Below, piece after piece: positions 36,301-45,454 of a stretch of DNA of 49,387 nt. The DNA lies in contig JAJTED010000006.1 of NCBI GenBank assembly GCA_021300535.1, forward strand, positions 1 to 49,387, in the 5' to 3' direction. Each line of letters opens with the position of its first letter. Position 1 is the first letter of the stretch. Origin of the DNA: Planctomycetaceae bacterium (GTDB taxonomy: Bacteria > Planctomycetota > Planctomycetia > Pirellulales > UBA1268). The notes beneath the pieces were generated by a model. It had not been told where the DNA came from and made no database searches. It worked only from the letters and a program-made list of their open reading frames with translations. A program made the translations under genes and the position numbers.

Positions 36301-39300
36301 GATCGTTGCCGGCGTTCTGGATGACCCCGGTTCCGCGGCGGCCAAAGGGTGCAGCCCCGGTCGCATCCCCGGTCACGGGGTTCGCCCGGTAGAGCCTGGA
36401 CTGTCCGGTCTCGGCTCCAGTGGTAAAGTTGACGTCACGGACCGAGTAATAAAGCTCCCTGCCGGCCGCGCCGCGACCCCAGGCCAGCGCATCGACCCTG
36501 TCGGTCGTGACCATGTTCGGTGCGGGCGGATTGGGGTTGAACGTGTAGGTCACCGTGGTCATGCTCACGCCGGAAAGCAGGACGTTGGCCCCCGAGCCAT
36601 TGTCCGTCCATGTCACCGTGACGAGGCCGGCGGCATTCACGGTGCTGCTCACACCGCTGGCCGGAAGGGGCATGGTTGCGGGCACGCCGAACACCGGAGT
36701 GAACGTCAACTGGCCTGTCGCATTCGACGTGAATGTCCACGTTCCCGTGCTCGGCAGCGGGTTGTTCGGAAGCGTGACCGTGTACTGCAGCGTGCCCGAC
36801 ACTCCCGCCAGGTCCACCGTGCTCGTGGCGGAGGGATGGGCATCGAGTTGAAATGGCGTCGTCGTGTCAAACAACTTGGCGGACGTCAGGGTGGCCACCG
36901 GATCGGTGACCTTCGTGGGCGCTTTGAACGGCGGGTAGTCGGGGATGTTGTCGTTGCCGACGACTGTGACCGCGTTGGTGCGGATGTCGATCGAGCGGAG
37001 CGTGCCGGCGGTGTTCGTGCCGCCTGGGACGCCGGCATACGTGTAGAGCCGGCCGTCAGACCGCATGGCCAGGTCGTCAGCGGCAAAGCCGGCCGTGGCC
37101 GCCGTGCCCGAGAGATAGGTCACCACATCGTCGAGCGTGAACGGCGCGACCTGCGACTCCAGGGTGGGCAGGGAAAACAGCGGCCCACGGGTTGGCGCGA
37201 CATAGGTGTAGTCGTCGACGTCATTGCCGGTGACGAACTCACCTGAATGATATCCCTGCAAGCCAATGCGATCCTCCACCACCCGCGCGACGGAGTTGAC
37301 AGGCTCGAGGCGGACGAGCGTGTTCGTCGCCGCAGATTTGAAGGTCATGTCGAGCTGGGCCGGCAGTTGCTCGTTCGACGACACCGCCACGTAGTAGCGG
37401 GTGGTCTCCGTCGCGACGGCATTCGGGCCGGCGGGGGGCGTCACACCACCCTCGCCGACGCTCGAGCCGGGAAGGCCGGTCGGGAGGTGCACCGGACCGA
37501 TGAACGGATCGAGCTTGCCGGCCGAACCGCGCGACACGTCCTCGAAGTTGGTCTGCCCGTCCCCTGGCTGATCGTCGGCGACGTTCGAGTCTCGGCCGAC
37601 GTAGATCAGTCGCCCGCTGGAATCGAACACCGAGAGCGTGAGGTCGCCGCGAAACCCGTCCGCGTAGTCGATGTCGAACACCGTGGCCCAGGTCTTAAGG
37701 CCGTTGTTGACCCCGCCGATGGCCTGGATCTGCTCGTAGTTCAGGTCGAGCACGTACCAGTCGACGTCGGATGCCGATGAGATCGCCCCGGCCACCGAGA
37801 TCGTGTTCAGGTCGGAGGTGAGGAGATTGCCCACGTACTGGGCCTTGCCGAACGTGTCGTTGTCGCTGGCCGCCGGCTGGGTGGCCGCGAACGACCAGTT
37901 GATGATCTCCTGCCGCTGCGAGCCGGTGCTGCCGGAGGCCGCGGTCAGCCCGACGTAGGCCAAGCCCTGCGTCAAATTGAGGGCGGTAGCGAGATTGACG
38001 GCGACCGACACCCGCGGCGTCGACATGTCGTCGAGGAACACCGACAGCGTCGTGCCATCGTAACGCACGACGACGTCGTGCACGGCACCGTCCGACAGGT
38101 TCGGAATCGCCGCCACGGCCGTCCGGGCCAGCGACGTCCCGGCGAGGATGGGCGAAGTGGGTGTCCGCAGCCGAATGTCGATCTGATTGTCGTTGCCGGC
38201 CAGGTCGTCGGCTTCGGGCTCGGCGTTGAAGGCGGTGTCGAACTCGACGGCGAGGAAACTGCCGATTCCCCGGTAGCCGAGGCCGGAGCCGGCGCTGCCC
38301 AGCTCGCTGGTGCCGAGATTCTGGATCACGAACGCCAGACCGTCGGCGCCCGCGGCCACCAGATCGCCGATGCGGAAGCGGAACCGCGACTCGAAGCCGG
38401 TGCTGACCGCATACGGCTGCCCGCTCCACACCGCCGAGGCGCCGGCCGTGCCGCTCGCCGTCATCGCGAGCCGCCCGCCCACGACATTCACCGGACCGTT
38501 GGTCCGGAGGCCGCTCGCGTTGGTGAAATTCGGATACTCGAACACCGACCGGCTGCCCTCGCCGATCGTGCCGGTGAGGGGCGATCCCTGCGGCAGTCCC
38601 TGCACGTCGACGCCCACCACGGGATAGCGGATGTCGGCGTAGCGGACCGTCGAGCCGGGCTTCTCGTCCCGCTGCTTAAGGCGAATCCGCAGTTCGTAGC
38701 TGCCGCTGGTCGCGCCGCTGCCGGCCACCGCTGGATCCTGCCGCAGCAGCCCTTCGTAGGCGGACAACGCGGCGTTCGCCGCGACCTTCGGCTGGCTGCG
38801 GACCCGGATGGAATACTGCAGGGGCTCGTCTCCCGTCACGCCCGGCAGCACCACCCGCATGCCCGGATCACGCGGGTTCTGCGAATAGAAGTCCAGCCCC
38901 AGGGCCAGGTTCTTGATGAGCGGCGCGCCGATGCCGAGGGTCGCCGCCGTGAGGCTCCCGTCCCGCTGCCAGTCGGCCGAACGGGCGAGCACTGCGCCGG
39001 AAGAGTCGAGCAGTTCGACCATCGCGTCGAGCGCGGGGCTCGTGTTGTCGATGTCGATCCACACCTCGGAGCCTGCGTAGCCGCCGAAGCTGTAGACGTC
39101 GACGTCGGTCGGATCGTCGACGGCGATCGTGCCGTGGACTTCGAAGCCCAGCCGGCGGTTGTCGTCGCCGCCGAGTTCGTTCGGGGCGAGGACGCCGAGG
39201 TACTGGGCCACGTCCGGCGTCAGGTTGACGTCCACGCCCCCGGTCACCGCCGGCTCGGACTCGCGGAACACGGCGACGTTGCGGTCGTTCGAATAGGGGA

Positions 39301-42300
39301 GGAACCGCAGCCCTCGCCACTCGCCGGCCGTCGGCCGCGATGCCGAGCTGTCGCCGTTGGTGTCGGTGACGGTGACACCGATCGGATCAATGCTCGCGCC
39401 CACGGTGTCGTCGGCGAGCGCCGTGAGGATCACCGGATAGCCGGGCTGGCCGATGACCTGCACGGTGCCGCCGATCCGGTCGTCTATGTCGAGGCCATAC
39501 CCGCTGGCCGTGAAGCCCGCGTCCTCGCCGCGAAGCTTGACCACGAGGCTCGCGGTCGGGCTGCTCATCAGCCTCAGCCCGGTGGCCGTGTGGAAGTTGG
39601 AGACGACGATCTCGTTTCGCAGGACGTGGACGATGTCGGTGTCGTCCCAGACGCTCTCGACCGTGATCGTGTCGCCGCGGACGACCATCCCGGTGACGCC
39701 GCCGGCAGTCACGGTATTGCCCCGGACGAGCGGCCCGCGGTTGCCGTCATACTGCGCTAACCGGCCGCTGCCACCGGTCATCCGCCCGGGATCGGCCACC
39801 TCTCGGCTGTTCAGCGAGTTGGCATCGACGCTGATCAGGTCGCCGCCATTGCTGCGGAAGTCGTTGCGGACGATCACCGGCTGGGCACCGGTCACGAGGA
39901 TGCCGCTGGCGTTGTTCTCCACCCGGCTGTTGGCCAGCCGCAGCGTTCCCTGATCGACGGAGAGGGTGTTGGCCGTGGCGAACCCTCCGGCCACGGGCGT
40001 CTGGCCGCCGCCGTAGCTGATCACGGCGTTGTCGACCGATGCCGCGGCGGCGTCGTTGACGATGATGCCGCCCCAGTCTCCGGCGAGCGGCACGTTGCCG
40101 GTGCCGCCGGTGACGACGAACGTGCCGCCGGCGCCGAAACGGTTGTCTTTGGTGCTGGTGAAGATCACCCGCTTCTGCGGCGTGCCTTCGGCGTAGAGCT
40201 GCGCGTTGCCCCGCTCGAGCTCGATCCGCGAGCCCTGCAGCTTGACCACGACGCCAGGATCGATCGTGAGACGGCCGCTGGCCCGGGCCATCCGCGTACC
40301 CGTCTCGAACATCAGCGTGACGGGTGAACCGGATGCCGTGGCGGCCGCCGACAGCGTGATCGTGTTGTTCGTCGCGTCGATGCCCGAGATTGTCGTGCCA
40401 CTGGGCACGCCGGGGCCGCTCACCAGCATGCCTGCCGCGAGTCCGCTGACATTGGCCAGTTGGCTGACCGTCAGGCTGCCGGCGACAAGGCGTCCGTTGC
40501 GCTGGAGGACGGTCTCGTAGCCACCGACGCCCCCGGCGACGAAGAGGTTCTCGGGGATGACGTAGGTGATGTCAGGGCTCGCGAACCGCGCCGCCACGCT
40601 CAGCCGGTCGATCGGCTGGCCGAAGGCGGTGCGAATCCTGACGAGCAGGCCGTTGACCGAGTTGTCCCGAACGGTATTGCCGCGGATCGCCGGTCCGGCA
40701 CGGCCGTTGCTCTCCTCGAAACTATTCGGGTCGGCGGAGATCGCGGCGCCGGCACTGTTCCGCACGTCGTTGAAGGCGATCGTCGGCCGCGACGATTCGA
40801 GGTGCAGCGGCGCGATTACCTGCTGGATGCCGTCGATCACGACCTGGCCGCCGCCGTAGCGGACGGTGGCGTTAGTCACGCTGTTGAGAAACACCCGCCT
40901 CGTCGCCGAGTCGGAGTCTTGCCGGAAGATGATGCCCCCCCACTGCCCGCCGGCAACGGCCGGCCCGACGCCGTCGGAGTTCCCCCCGATGGAGTCGTCG
41001 TGGTAGGAGGTGAATTGCACGCGGCTTTCGGGCGTGCCGAGCACCTGGAGCGCCGCCCCGGCACGCGACACGATCGGCGACGAGCTGCCGACGTCGATGA
41101 CCTGATTGCGGAACTTGAACACCGCCCCCGCGTCGATCATCACCGTCACGCCCCGGGGGACGGTGAACGAGGTGCCGTCGGCGAGCGGCTGATTGAGAGA
41201 ATTGGTTCCCACGAGGTAGGGCGTCGCCGCGGCATTCCCGACGATCCGGACGATCGACTTGCCGCTGCTGGCGGCAGTGAGGCCGGCCGCCACCGTGTTG
41301 TATGGCTTGGCGAGTGACCCGTCGGCTCCGACCGCAGGGGCCAACTTGTCCACGTAGACCGTGTTGCCATCGGTCGAACCGCGGAACCAGAAGTTGAATG
41401 CACCGCCGGCAAGGCCGTCGCGGTCGCCATCGAGAGGCCTGCCCGTCGCGTCGACGATCGTGTTGGAGCTCTCGCCCGCCGGCGTGAACGACATCCGCAG
41501 CCGGTATGCTCCGTCGCTCCGCCCATTCGCGCCGCTGTTCTCCACCTCCGGGTTGAAGGCGGTGTTCCCGGTGCTCGTCACTGCGAGATAGTAGGTGTAG
41601 GGATCGCCGGAGCCGTTGGTCGCCTCGAGATCGAGCCCAAGAAAGGAATCGCGGCCGAAAGAGTCGTCGTTGCGGGCGACCAGCTCGCGCCGTCCGGTGG
41701 CCGGATCCTGGCGATAGAGCGTGAGCACGCTGTCGAGCAGGCTCGTGACAGGCTGGCCGGGTCGCGCCACGACGGTCTCGGCCGCCAGCGTGCCGCGCGT
41801 GTCGACCCGGAACGAATAGACGTCGATGTCGGTGCCGTTGGCGGGGTAGAGCACGGAGAGGTGAACGAGGTCGTGATCGCCCGGCTGAACCGTCGATCCC
41901 TGCGCGCCCATGATCGACGGGATGTCGTACGAATGGCCGAGCCCAAGCGAATGGGCGATCTCGTGCATCGCGACCCCCTGCCAGAGGCCGCCATACTCGC
42001 CCTGTCCCCAGTCGAGTGAGCCGTTCATGATCGACATCGTCGGTCCACCGAGTCCGGCAGGGCCGTTGGGCACGGGAATGTTCGGGTCGAGGACCCGGAG
42101 GTCGCCGGTCACGACGGCCAGGCCCGAGTTCAACGTCTCCACGAAGCGGATGCCGGTCGCCCGCGAGTAGAGTTCGAAGATCTCCCGGGCCCGCTGCTTT
42201 TGGTTCTCCGTGATCGCGTTGATCAGCGGGTTGCCCTGGGCGTCGGTTCCGTAGATCCGCGGGAAGCAGTACTCCTTCACCGCAGCCGGTTCGGCTCCCG

Positions 42301-43774
42301 TCAGCGACGAGGCCGGCATCTCATGAGTCTCGACCGGCAACGGGATCTCGCGATGCCCAGGCTCGTCGACGGTACCCGGCGGCGACGGGAACCACAGGCT
42401 GCCGGCGGGCGTGGAGATCGTCGGCCGCACGTCGATGGCAGCGTTGAACGCCTGCCCCGCGAGGCCGAGCGTTCCCAGGCCGGTCGCCTTGTCGAAGCTC
42501 GAGTTGTCGTCGTCGGCGTCAATCGTCGCTGAGGAGAAGATATCGAGGCGATAGCCCCCGCTGGTCGTACCGCCGCCCGCCCCCGTTCCGTCGACCGCGC
42601 TGTAGGTGGTGTTCCCCACGCTGGAAAGGCCAACATAGAAGGTACCCGCCGCCTGTGCGGTATAGGTCAACTGGTTGGCCACCGAAACGTCTGCCGCCGG
42701 GATCGAAGCGCCGTTGCCGTCAAACAGCCGCAGCGCCGGCACGAAGCCGGAGCCAGGCAGGGGCGTGACACGGACGGTCAGGGCGGCGCCCGCCGTCAGG
42801 GACAGCCTGTAAAGATCGACGTCGTTGAAGCCGGCGGTGCCGTCGCCGAGGAACGAGTTGGTCGTGTAGGCGGGGATCGTGGAGGGCGTCTGCTGAAAGA
42901 CCGTGCCAACGGTCACGGCCGTCGCGGTCGTGCCGTTCTCGTCGTCAGAGCCGCCGACCTGGAGCCGGTAGAGTTTGTCGCCGAGATCCGCGGCGAACGT
43001 CAGCGTCGCCTTGCCGGCGACAGAGTCGTATGCCACCGCCACGGGAATCTGGATGGCGACGTCCTCTCCGTTGGTCGGATTCGTCTCGACGAGCCGGTAG
43101 TTTCGCGGGTTCTGTGCCGAGCCTACGAGCAGCGGATCGTTGGCGTTGAAAAAGACCTCGACCGTGCTCCGTGCCTGCTGAATCCCGCCACCGACGGTGC
43201 GATTGATCGGCTGCGGCACGACCGACACCACCTGGGCGCCGAGATCGAGCCGGAAGTCGAGGCTGAAGGAACCGCCGTTGCGGAACGACTGCGCCGGCGC
43301 GGAGGGGCCGGCAGCGAGCGTCTTCAGGCCGCCACCGATCGTGATCTTGTAGAGGTCATCCGGAAGCGTCTCGGCGAACCGCAGCACCACCTGGTTCTGG
43401 TTCGGAACATCATCCACCGCGACGATGCCGATGCCGCCCTGCGGCGTCATGGTGACGTCGTTGCTATTGCCCAAAACGGGGTCACCCCCGGAGCGGACGA
43501 TAGAGATCGCGCCGAGCGTGGCCGGGTCGATCTTGGCGCCGGGGCTGAACCGCAGCGTGATCTGCTGGGGTGCCTCCTGGAGGACCGAAGCCTGGGTGAT
43601 GAACTGGCCGGCGTTGGGGAAAGCGGAGACGAAGTCGAACGCCATGACGCGGCGTTCCTCGAGCGATTCGGCGCGATGCACCGCGGCCGGACGACGGCGC
43701 AGGCCGATCCGGCGGCCATCTCGACGGCGGGAGAACAGATCGCGGAGGGACGTCAGCCAGGATGGACCTTGCAT
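30728..43774 (-). CDS. Giant surface protein: metzincin-like protease, PPC, beta-helix, lectin-like and nine FN3 domains
   Basis: A 4,348-residue protein. The Arg-rich N-terminus with LEERRVMA (38-45) matches the LExR-type motif of large exported planctomycete proteins. A PPC-type beta-sandwich (FNDVDLYRLSLTAG) lies near 320-420. The zinc-protease site HEIAHSLGLGH (604-614; His604, Glu605, His608, His614) with Met-turn SIMG nearby marks a metzincin-like peptidase. Further PPC-like units, right-handed beta-helix stretches (about 820-1450 and 3025-3290), an L-type-lectin-like domain (about 1740-1970; FLAVEFDTAFN) and a bacterial-type beta-propeller-like part follow. Nine fibronectin type III domains (about 3480-4340) form the C-terminus. 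It probably acts at the cell surface in adhesion or polymer degradation, which is inferred. No frameshift is seen over 13 kb. Confidence 0.85.
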   Translation of the reverse strand: MQGPSWLTSLRDLFSRRRDGRRIGLRRRPAAVHRAESLEERRVMAFDFVSAFPNAGQFITQASVLQEAPQQITLRFSPGAKIDPATLGAISIVRSGGDPVLGNSNDVTMTPQGGIGIVAVDDVPNQNQVVLRFAETLPDDLYKITIGGGLKTLAAGPSAPAQSFRNGGSFSLDFRLDLGAQVVSVVPQPINRTVGGGIQQARSTVEVFFNANDPLLVGSAQNPRNYRLVETNPTNGEDVAIQIPVAVAYDSVAGKATLTFAADLGDKLYRLQVGGSDDENGTTATAVTVGTVFQQTPSTIPAYTTNSFLGDGTAGFNDVDLYRLSLTAGAALTVRVTPLPGSGFVPALRLFDGNGASIPAADVSVANQLTYTAQAAGTFYVGLSSVGNTTYSAVDGTGAGGGTTSGGYRLDIFSSATIDADDDNSSFDKATGLGTLGLAGQAFNAAIDVRPTISTPAGSLWFPSPPGTVDEPGHREIPLPVETHEMPASSLTGAEPAAVKEYCFPRIYGTDAQGNPLINAITENQKQRAREIFELYSRATGIRFVETLNSGLAVVTGDLRVLDPNIPVPNGPAGLGGPTMSIMNGSLDWGQGEYGGLWQGVAMHEIAHSLGLGHSYDIPSIMGAQGSTVQPGDHDLVHLSVLYPANGTDIDVYSFRVDTRGTLAAETVVARPGQPVTSLLDSVLTLYRQDPATGRRELVARNDDSFGRDSFLGLDLEATNGSGDPYTYYLAVTSTGNTAFNPEVENSGANGRSDGAYRLRMSFTPAGESSNTIVDATGRPLDGDRDGLAGGAFNFWFRGSTDGNTVYVDKLAPAVGADGSLAKPYNTVAAGLTAASSGKSIVRIVGNAAATPYLVGTNSLNQPLADGTSFTVPRGVTVMIDAGAVFKFRNQVIDVGSSSPIVSRAGAALQVLGTPESRVQFTSYHDDSIGGNSDGVGPAVAGGQWGGIIFRQDSDSATRRVFLNSVTNATVRYGGGQVVIDGIQQVIAPLHLESSRPTIAFNDVRNSAGAAISADPNSFEESNGRAGPAIRGNTVRDNSVNGLLVRIRTAFGQPIDRLSVAARFASPDITYVIPENLFVAGGVGGYETVLQRNGRLVAGSLTVSQLANVSGLAAGMLVSGPGVPSGTTISGIDATNNTITLSAAATASGSPVTLMFETGTRMARASGRLTIDPGVVVKLQGSRIELERGNAQLYAEGTPQKRVIFTSTKDNRFGAGGTFVVTGGTGNVPLAGDWGGIIVNDAAAASVDNAVISYGGGQTPVAGGFATANTLSVDQGTLRLANSRVENNASGILVTGAQPVIVRNDFRSNGGDLISVDANSLNSREVADPGRMTGGSGRLAQYDGNRGPLVRGNTVTAGGVTGMVVRGDTITVESVWDDTDIVHVLRNEIVVSNFHTATGLRLMSSPTASLVVKLRGEDAGFTASGYGLDIDDRIGGTVQVIGQPGYPVILTALADDTVGASIDPIGVTVTDTNGDSSASRPTAGEWRGLRFLPYSNDRNVAVFRESEPAVTGGVDVNLTPDVAQYLGVLAPNELGGDDNRRLGFEVHGTIAVDDPTDVDVYSFGGYAGSEVWIDIDNTSPALDAMVELLDSSGAVLARSADWQRDGSLTAATLGIGAPLIKNLALGLDFYSQNPRDPGMRVVLPGVTGDEPLQYSIRVRSQPKVAANAALSAYEGLLRQDPAVAGSGATSGSYELRIRLKQRDEKPGSTVRYADIRYPVVGVDVQGLPQGSPLTGTIGEGSRSVFEYPNFTNASGLRTNGPVNVVGGRLAMTASGTAGASAVWSGQPYAVSTGFESRFRFRIGDLVAAGADGLAFVIQNLGTSELGSAGSGLGYRGIGSFLAVEFDTAFNAEPEADDLAGNDNQIDIRLRTPTSPILAGTSLARTAVAAIPNLSDGAVHDVVVRYDGTTLSVFLDDMSTPRVSVAVNLATALNLTQGLAYVGLTAASGSTGSQRQEIINWSFAATQPAASDNDTFGKAQYVGNLLTSDLNTISVAGAISSASDVDWYVLDLNYEQIQAIGGVNNGLKTWATVFDIDYADGFRGDLTLSVFDSSGRLIYVGRDSNVADDQPGDGQTNFEDVSRGSAGKLDPFIGPVHLPTGLPGSSVGEGGVTPPAGPNAVATETTRYYVAVSSNEQLPAQLDMTFKSAATNTLVRLEPVNSVARVVEDRIGLQGYHSGEFVTGNDVDDYTYVAPTRGPLFSLPTLESQVAPFTLDDVVTYLSGTAATAGFAADDLAMRSDGRLYTYAGVPGGTNTAGTLRSIDIRTNAVTVVGNDNIPDYPPFKAPTKVTDPVATLTSAKLFDTTTPFQLDAHPSATSTVDLAGVSGTLQYTVTLPNNPLPSTGTWTFTSNATGQLTFTPVFGVPATMPLPASGVSSTVNAAGLVTVTWTDNGSGANVLLSGVSMTTVTYTFNPNPPAPNMVTTDRVDALAWGRGAAGRELYYSVRDVNFTTGAETGQSRLYRANPVTGDATGAAPFGRRGTGVIQNAGNDLGLTTGMAFIGNTLYGVDTNGFLFTINPLTAVATVVRDLGIPNLQALANGPQNVAGRSSPSDPLTPGFFADKLFALDRDGWLYCIDANGNRLNVFDNNTESRSFKGDPEAPGVFTGFAFSPLDIPLWRATNNRGGETGHGVTVAPDRTRDGLFDYDESTPPESQGLTSIYYGLDGSGGTALDGTPPGTPGTVLRHLHLGPNGSQWLSDLISNFGSEVANLPVKGAGRVTLPSFTTLDSRDLRVSQAGQLKVGMSVSGPGIPPNTIITAIDGQVVTLNRAATATTPEDGPPTDLVFTGEGIAIRTNSFSLEGYDYTDKPTLYFNYLIDAGAGSAEVQASVDGGGEWITIASNDGLRSNLDDDNQPLPAFPSVSSRIGQQPNQLVQELFQNTGWRQARIDLGEFAGENDVQLRFLFNPIAIGGVSRGMYVDDFIVGFAEHGEMVTGATADTSMFTIGTPVSVTTPQQNLQGAYQLEIRRGMEYGGLTSKLAGAVQIFRTVDTESPLVRGNPHPSADPLVYLNGVTPGQNLRGDENTPRGQGQFIIDGNVITHADQYGIRIDAAARDAATGTSTMGVVKNTPVVNAGRLVPGVVVTNNVIASTQGEAGILFSGDPISGLAAPVPYGRIVNNTIHGGVPVTASAALVAASPVVAVPTTAQLWAGMVVTGTGIPADTRILSIDSPTQVTLTHAATAAGTGVALTFAFRTVGVQVTDNASPTLLNNVFASLATGIQVDGSSASTVVGFSAFHNTTSAGVAGENAVTLTSDPFVNAARGNFYPAAKAEIIDGALDVLQDRPASVAVTQPLGLPVSPIIVPSRDLFGQLRSDDPGQETRPGLGSNVFKDLGAIDRVDFTQPWLTLADPLDQGSQDADATLNAVTLTGPAGSGMAKFILQINDVGVGIDKTTVVKQAFTVLRNGTTLTEGVDYVFRYLESTNRVVFESPSAFTLGEYEIRATTRPATSTQDGYLTDLANNLLLNNNIDGTTTFRVLLVDVPSAPTGVAGTPGDGQVSLAWTAPANAFGVTDYVIQYKTTAAATWSTFADGPSATLAATVTGLTNGTAYVFRVAAVNAAGTGDFSAESAPVTPSAPASAPTNLTPTFGDGSVGLAWTAPGSDGGTPITDYVVEYRTDVIGSSWMTFADGVGTGLTATVTGLTNGTAYRFRVAAVNGVGTGTYSSEVTETPRAVPSAPTGLAGVAGNSQVMLSWTAAVANGSAVTDYVIEYKTTAAATWSTFTDGVSTAIAATVTGLTNGTDYLFRVSAVNLVGTGASSSQAGPYTPAMPASAPTGLTPTFGDGSVTLAWTAPASNGGAAIVDYAVEYKTVAAATWSAFTDGTSTATSATVTGLTNGTAYLFRVAAVNSVGSGAYSNEVTETPRAVPSAPTGLAGVPGNAQVAVTWTAPAANGAVITDYVVEYRTAVVGSSWTTFADGTSAVTSATFTGLTNGTAYLFRVKAVNSVGTGAASTEAGPLTPRTVPGMPTDLVGTPQNGQVALSWNQPTSDGGAAITDYVVQFKTTAAATWTTVADGTSTATSATVTGLTNGTAYMFRVAAVNVAGTGTAIESASVTPRTVPGPVSNVQATGANGRINVSWTAPATTGGVPITDYLISVSTNSTSGFVDFGDGVSTATSATITGLTNGVTYYVRVRAQNAAGNSTTVQAGPVVPFIQAAAPTGLTGTVGSGRVNLAWTAAASSKPITDYVIQFRTNVAGSAWTTFADGVSAATIGSVTGLVNGTRYLFRVAAVNADGVGVFTSGTLGLTPVAVPVAAPTAVTGRGAAGAITLNWVAAPSSTAAPVTGYVIQYRANTSTAKWVTLPLAVGNATTARITTLTSRLGYRFRVAAQNAAGLGPWSAASALIRPF

Positions 43775-44332
43775 GGCAGGCTCTCGGGCGTGAAGGTGCG
43801 AAATCGGGGAAAAACTCGGAACGGGCGGTCCCTGCGGATCGCAGTAGATCCTCGGGAACGACCGCTCTCAAACCTCAAGCCAGTTTTCCGAGCTTCCCTG
43901 CAGGCCCGTTGGCCAGGCCGAACCGGGATCGCTCCCCGGTGTCCATTGATCAACCTATCATCATCGGGCACGGTCGGACGGACACAGCTTTTCGAAGCAT
44001 GCCGCCATCTCGGTTGCTCCAGACTCTGCAAACTACCCGGATTGCTTGTTCGTAAGGGGTCCCAAAAAGCCGCGATACGCAAGGTGAATCTGCCGTTTCG
44101 GTGGAATCAACCGACAGTTTCCCGCGGGCAAACTCCCGGTGGTGCGGGATTTTGCGAGCGGACAATGCGAGCAGTACGCATGAACCGCGCGGATGGTTCA
44201 AAATTAGCAGTGGCCGTAAGCCAGCACAATCAACGGGTCGCCCGCGATTTCCAGTGAATTTGCCGGCGGCATCCGCCCACATCGCCCAGCCTGGCCCCGG
44301 GCATCGTTTCCCTCGGCCCTCATCCCGGCCTG
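43775..44332. other. 558-bp intergenic region upstream of the giant gene
   Basis: It should contain the promoter of the giant surface-protein gene and the end of the ThuA-like transcript. A small inverted repeat GAACC-GGTTC (44181-44198) is followed by AAAATT. No gene or convincing promoter was recognised; short open frames have no family features. The region is less GC-rich than its neighbours. Confidence 0.5.
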
Positions 44333-45343
44333 TTACCGCAAGTCCGCCGGCTTGACGCCTTTCCGCGCGCCGTTGAAACTGAAAGCCGTTGGCACGAACT
44401 CGCCCACCAGATCGACGTTTGCCGCCGCCGGGATTCGCGCCTCGAGCCCCACGGCCCAGTAGCAGCCGTTGACGAGCAGCCGCCGGGTGCCGGCGGCCAC
44501 CAGGTCGGTCGCCGCCCCCATCGTCGTCGCGAACACACGGCCAGCCGGACCGCCCGCGACCGAGTAGGTCTTCGTCCAGGCCAACGGCATCAGCGGATCG
44601 TTCTTCGGGCCCACGACGGGCGCCGACCCGGGCTGCATGTCGGAGAGCACCTGGCCGAGGACCAACGGCCGCGTGTCGCCGGGCAGCGGCAGCCGCACGC
44701 CGTACACGTCGGTCGGGCCCCAGATGTCGCCGTCGTTGATGCCGCGGAGGATCGGATGCTCCGCAGCCCCCGGTGCCAGGAGGCCCCGCGTGCTCTCCTT
44801 GCCATGGCGGCCGTGGTGCGAAATCCAGGTCTCGCCGAGCACATGGCGGCCGAAGCCCTGCGGCATCACTTCGCCCTGGTGGTTCCACGCGTAGTGATGG
44901 AAGGCTCGGCCTGCGGGAATGTTGAAGGCATGCGTCGCCGTCCGCATGCCGACCACGGGCCTGCCGGCCCGCAGGTAGGCGTCGATCTCCCGCATCTGCT
45001 CGTCGGGTAGGTTGCGGAACCGCGTCGCGATCACCATCAGGTCGGCCGTCCGCAGCGACTCCAGGCCGGGAATGTTGTCGACGATGCTGGGGGAGATATC
45101 GCCGGTCGCCGGGTCGATGGCATACAGAACCGTGCAGTCGAAGCCGTGGTGCCGGGCGAGGATCTTGCCGAGTTGCGTGAGCGCCTCCTCGCTGCGGTAC
45201 TCCTCGTCGCCGCTGACGAGCACGATCTTCTTGCCCTGGCCCGGCCCCTCCCCGCCGGGCAAGGCGAGCCAGGGGTCCGCGGCCACGGCCATGGCGGCGA
45301 TCAGCCACAGGATCGGCACGAGGCTGAGGGCGATGGGCGGCAT
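44333..45343 (-). CDS. Secreted ThuA-like domain protein
   Basis: A 336-residue protein with an N-terminal signal peptide (SLVPILWLIAAMAVAADP) and a ThuA/class I glutamine-amidotransferase-like fold: KKIVLVSGDEEYRSEEAL, LGKILARHHGFDCTVLY, ADLMVIATRFRNLP, IDAYLRAGRPVVGMRTATHAF. The family is abundant in planctomycetes and linked to sugar metabolism, but the reaction is not established. An open frame extends upstream; the ATG at 45343 is supported by GGAG 6 nt before it and by the signal peptide. It is transcribed divergently from hflK, with a 124-bp shared promoter region. Confidence 0.85.
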   Translation of the reverse strand: MPPIALSLVPILWLIAAMAVAADPWLALPGGEGPGQGKKIVLVSGDEEYRSEEALTQLGKILARHHGFDCTVLYAIDPATGDISPSIVDNIPGLESLRTADLMVIATRFRNLPDEQMREIDAYLRAGRPVVGMRTATHAFNIPAGRAFHHYAWNHQGEVMPQGFGRHVLGETWISHHGRHGKESTRGLLAPGAAEHPILRGINDGDIWGPTDVYGVRLPLPGDTRPLVLGQVLSDMQPGSAPVVGPKNDPLMPLAWTKTYSVAGGPAGRVFATTMGAATDLVAAGTRRLLVNGCYWAVGLEARIPAAANVDLVGEFVPTAFSFNGARKGVKPADLR

Positions 45344-45454
45344 GGGGTTCTCCGATACGGGTCTACGGGCGGTGCCGCCACGATATCGCGTCCGCCGGGG
45401 TTCCGCATGGCGCGGCCGTTGAAACCGCGATTCGACGAACCGCCGGCGCGAGGG

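Noticed and set aside
43676-44257. Plus-strand open frame upstream of the giant gene
   Set aside because: It starts inside the giant gene on the other strand, has no recognisable domain and no ribosome-binding site.
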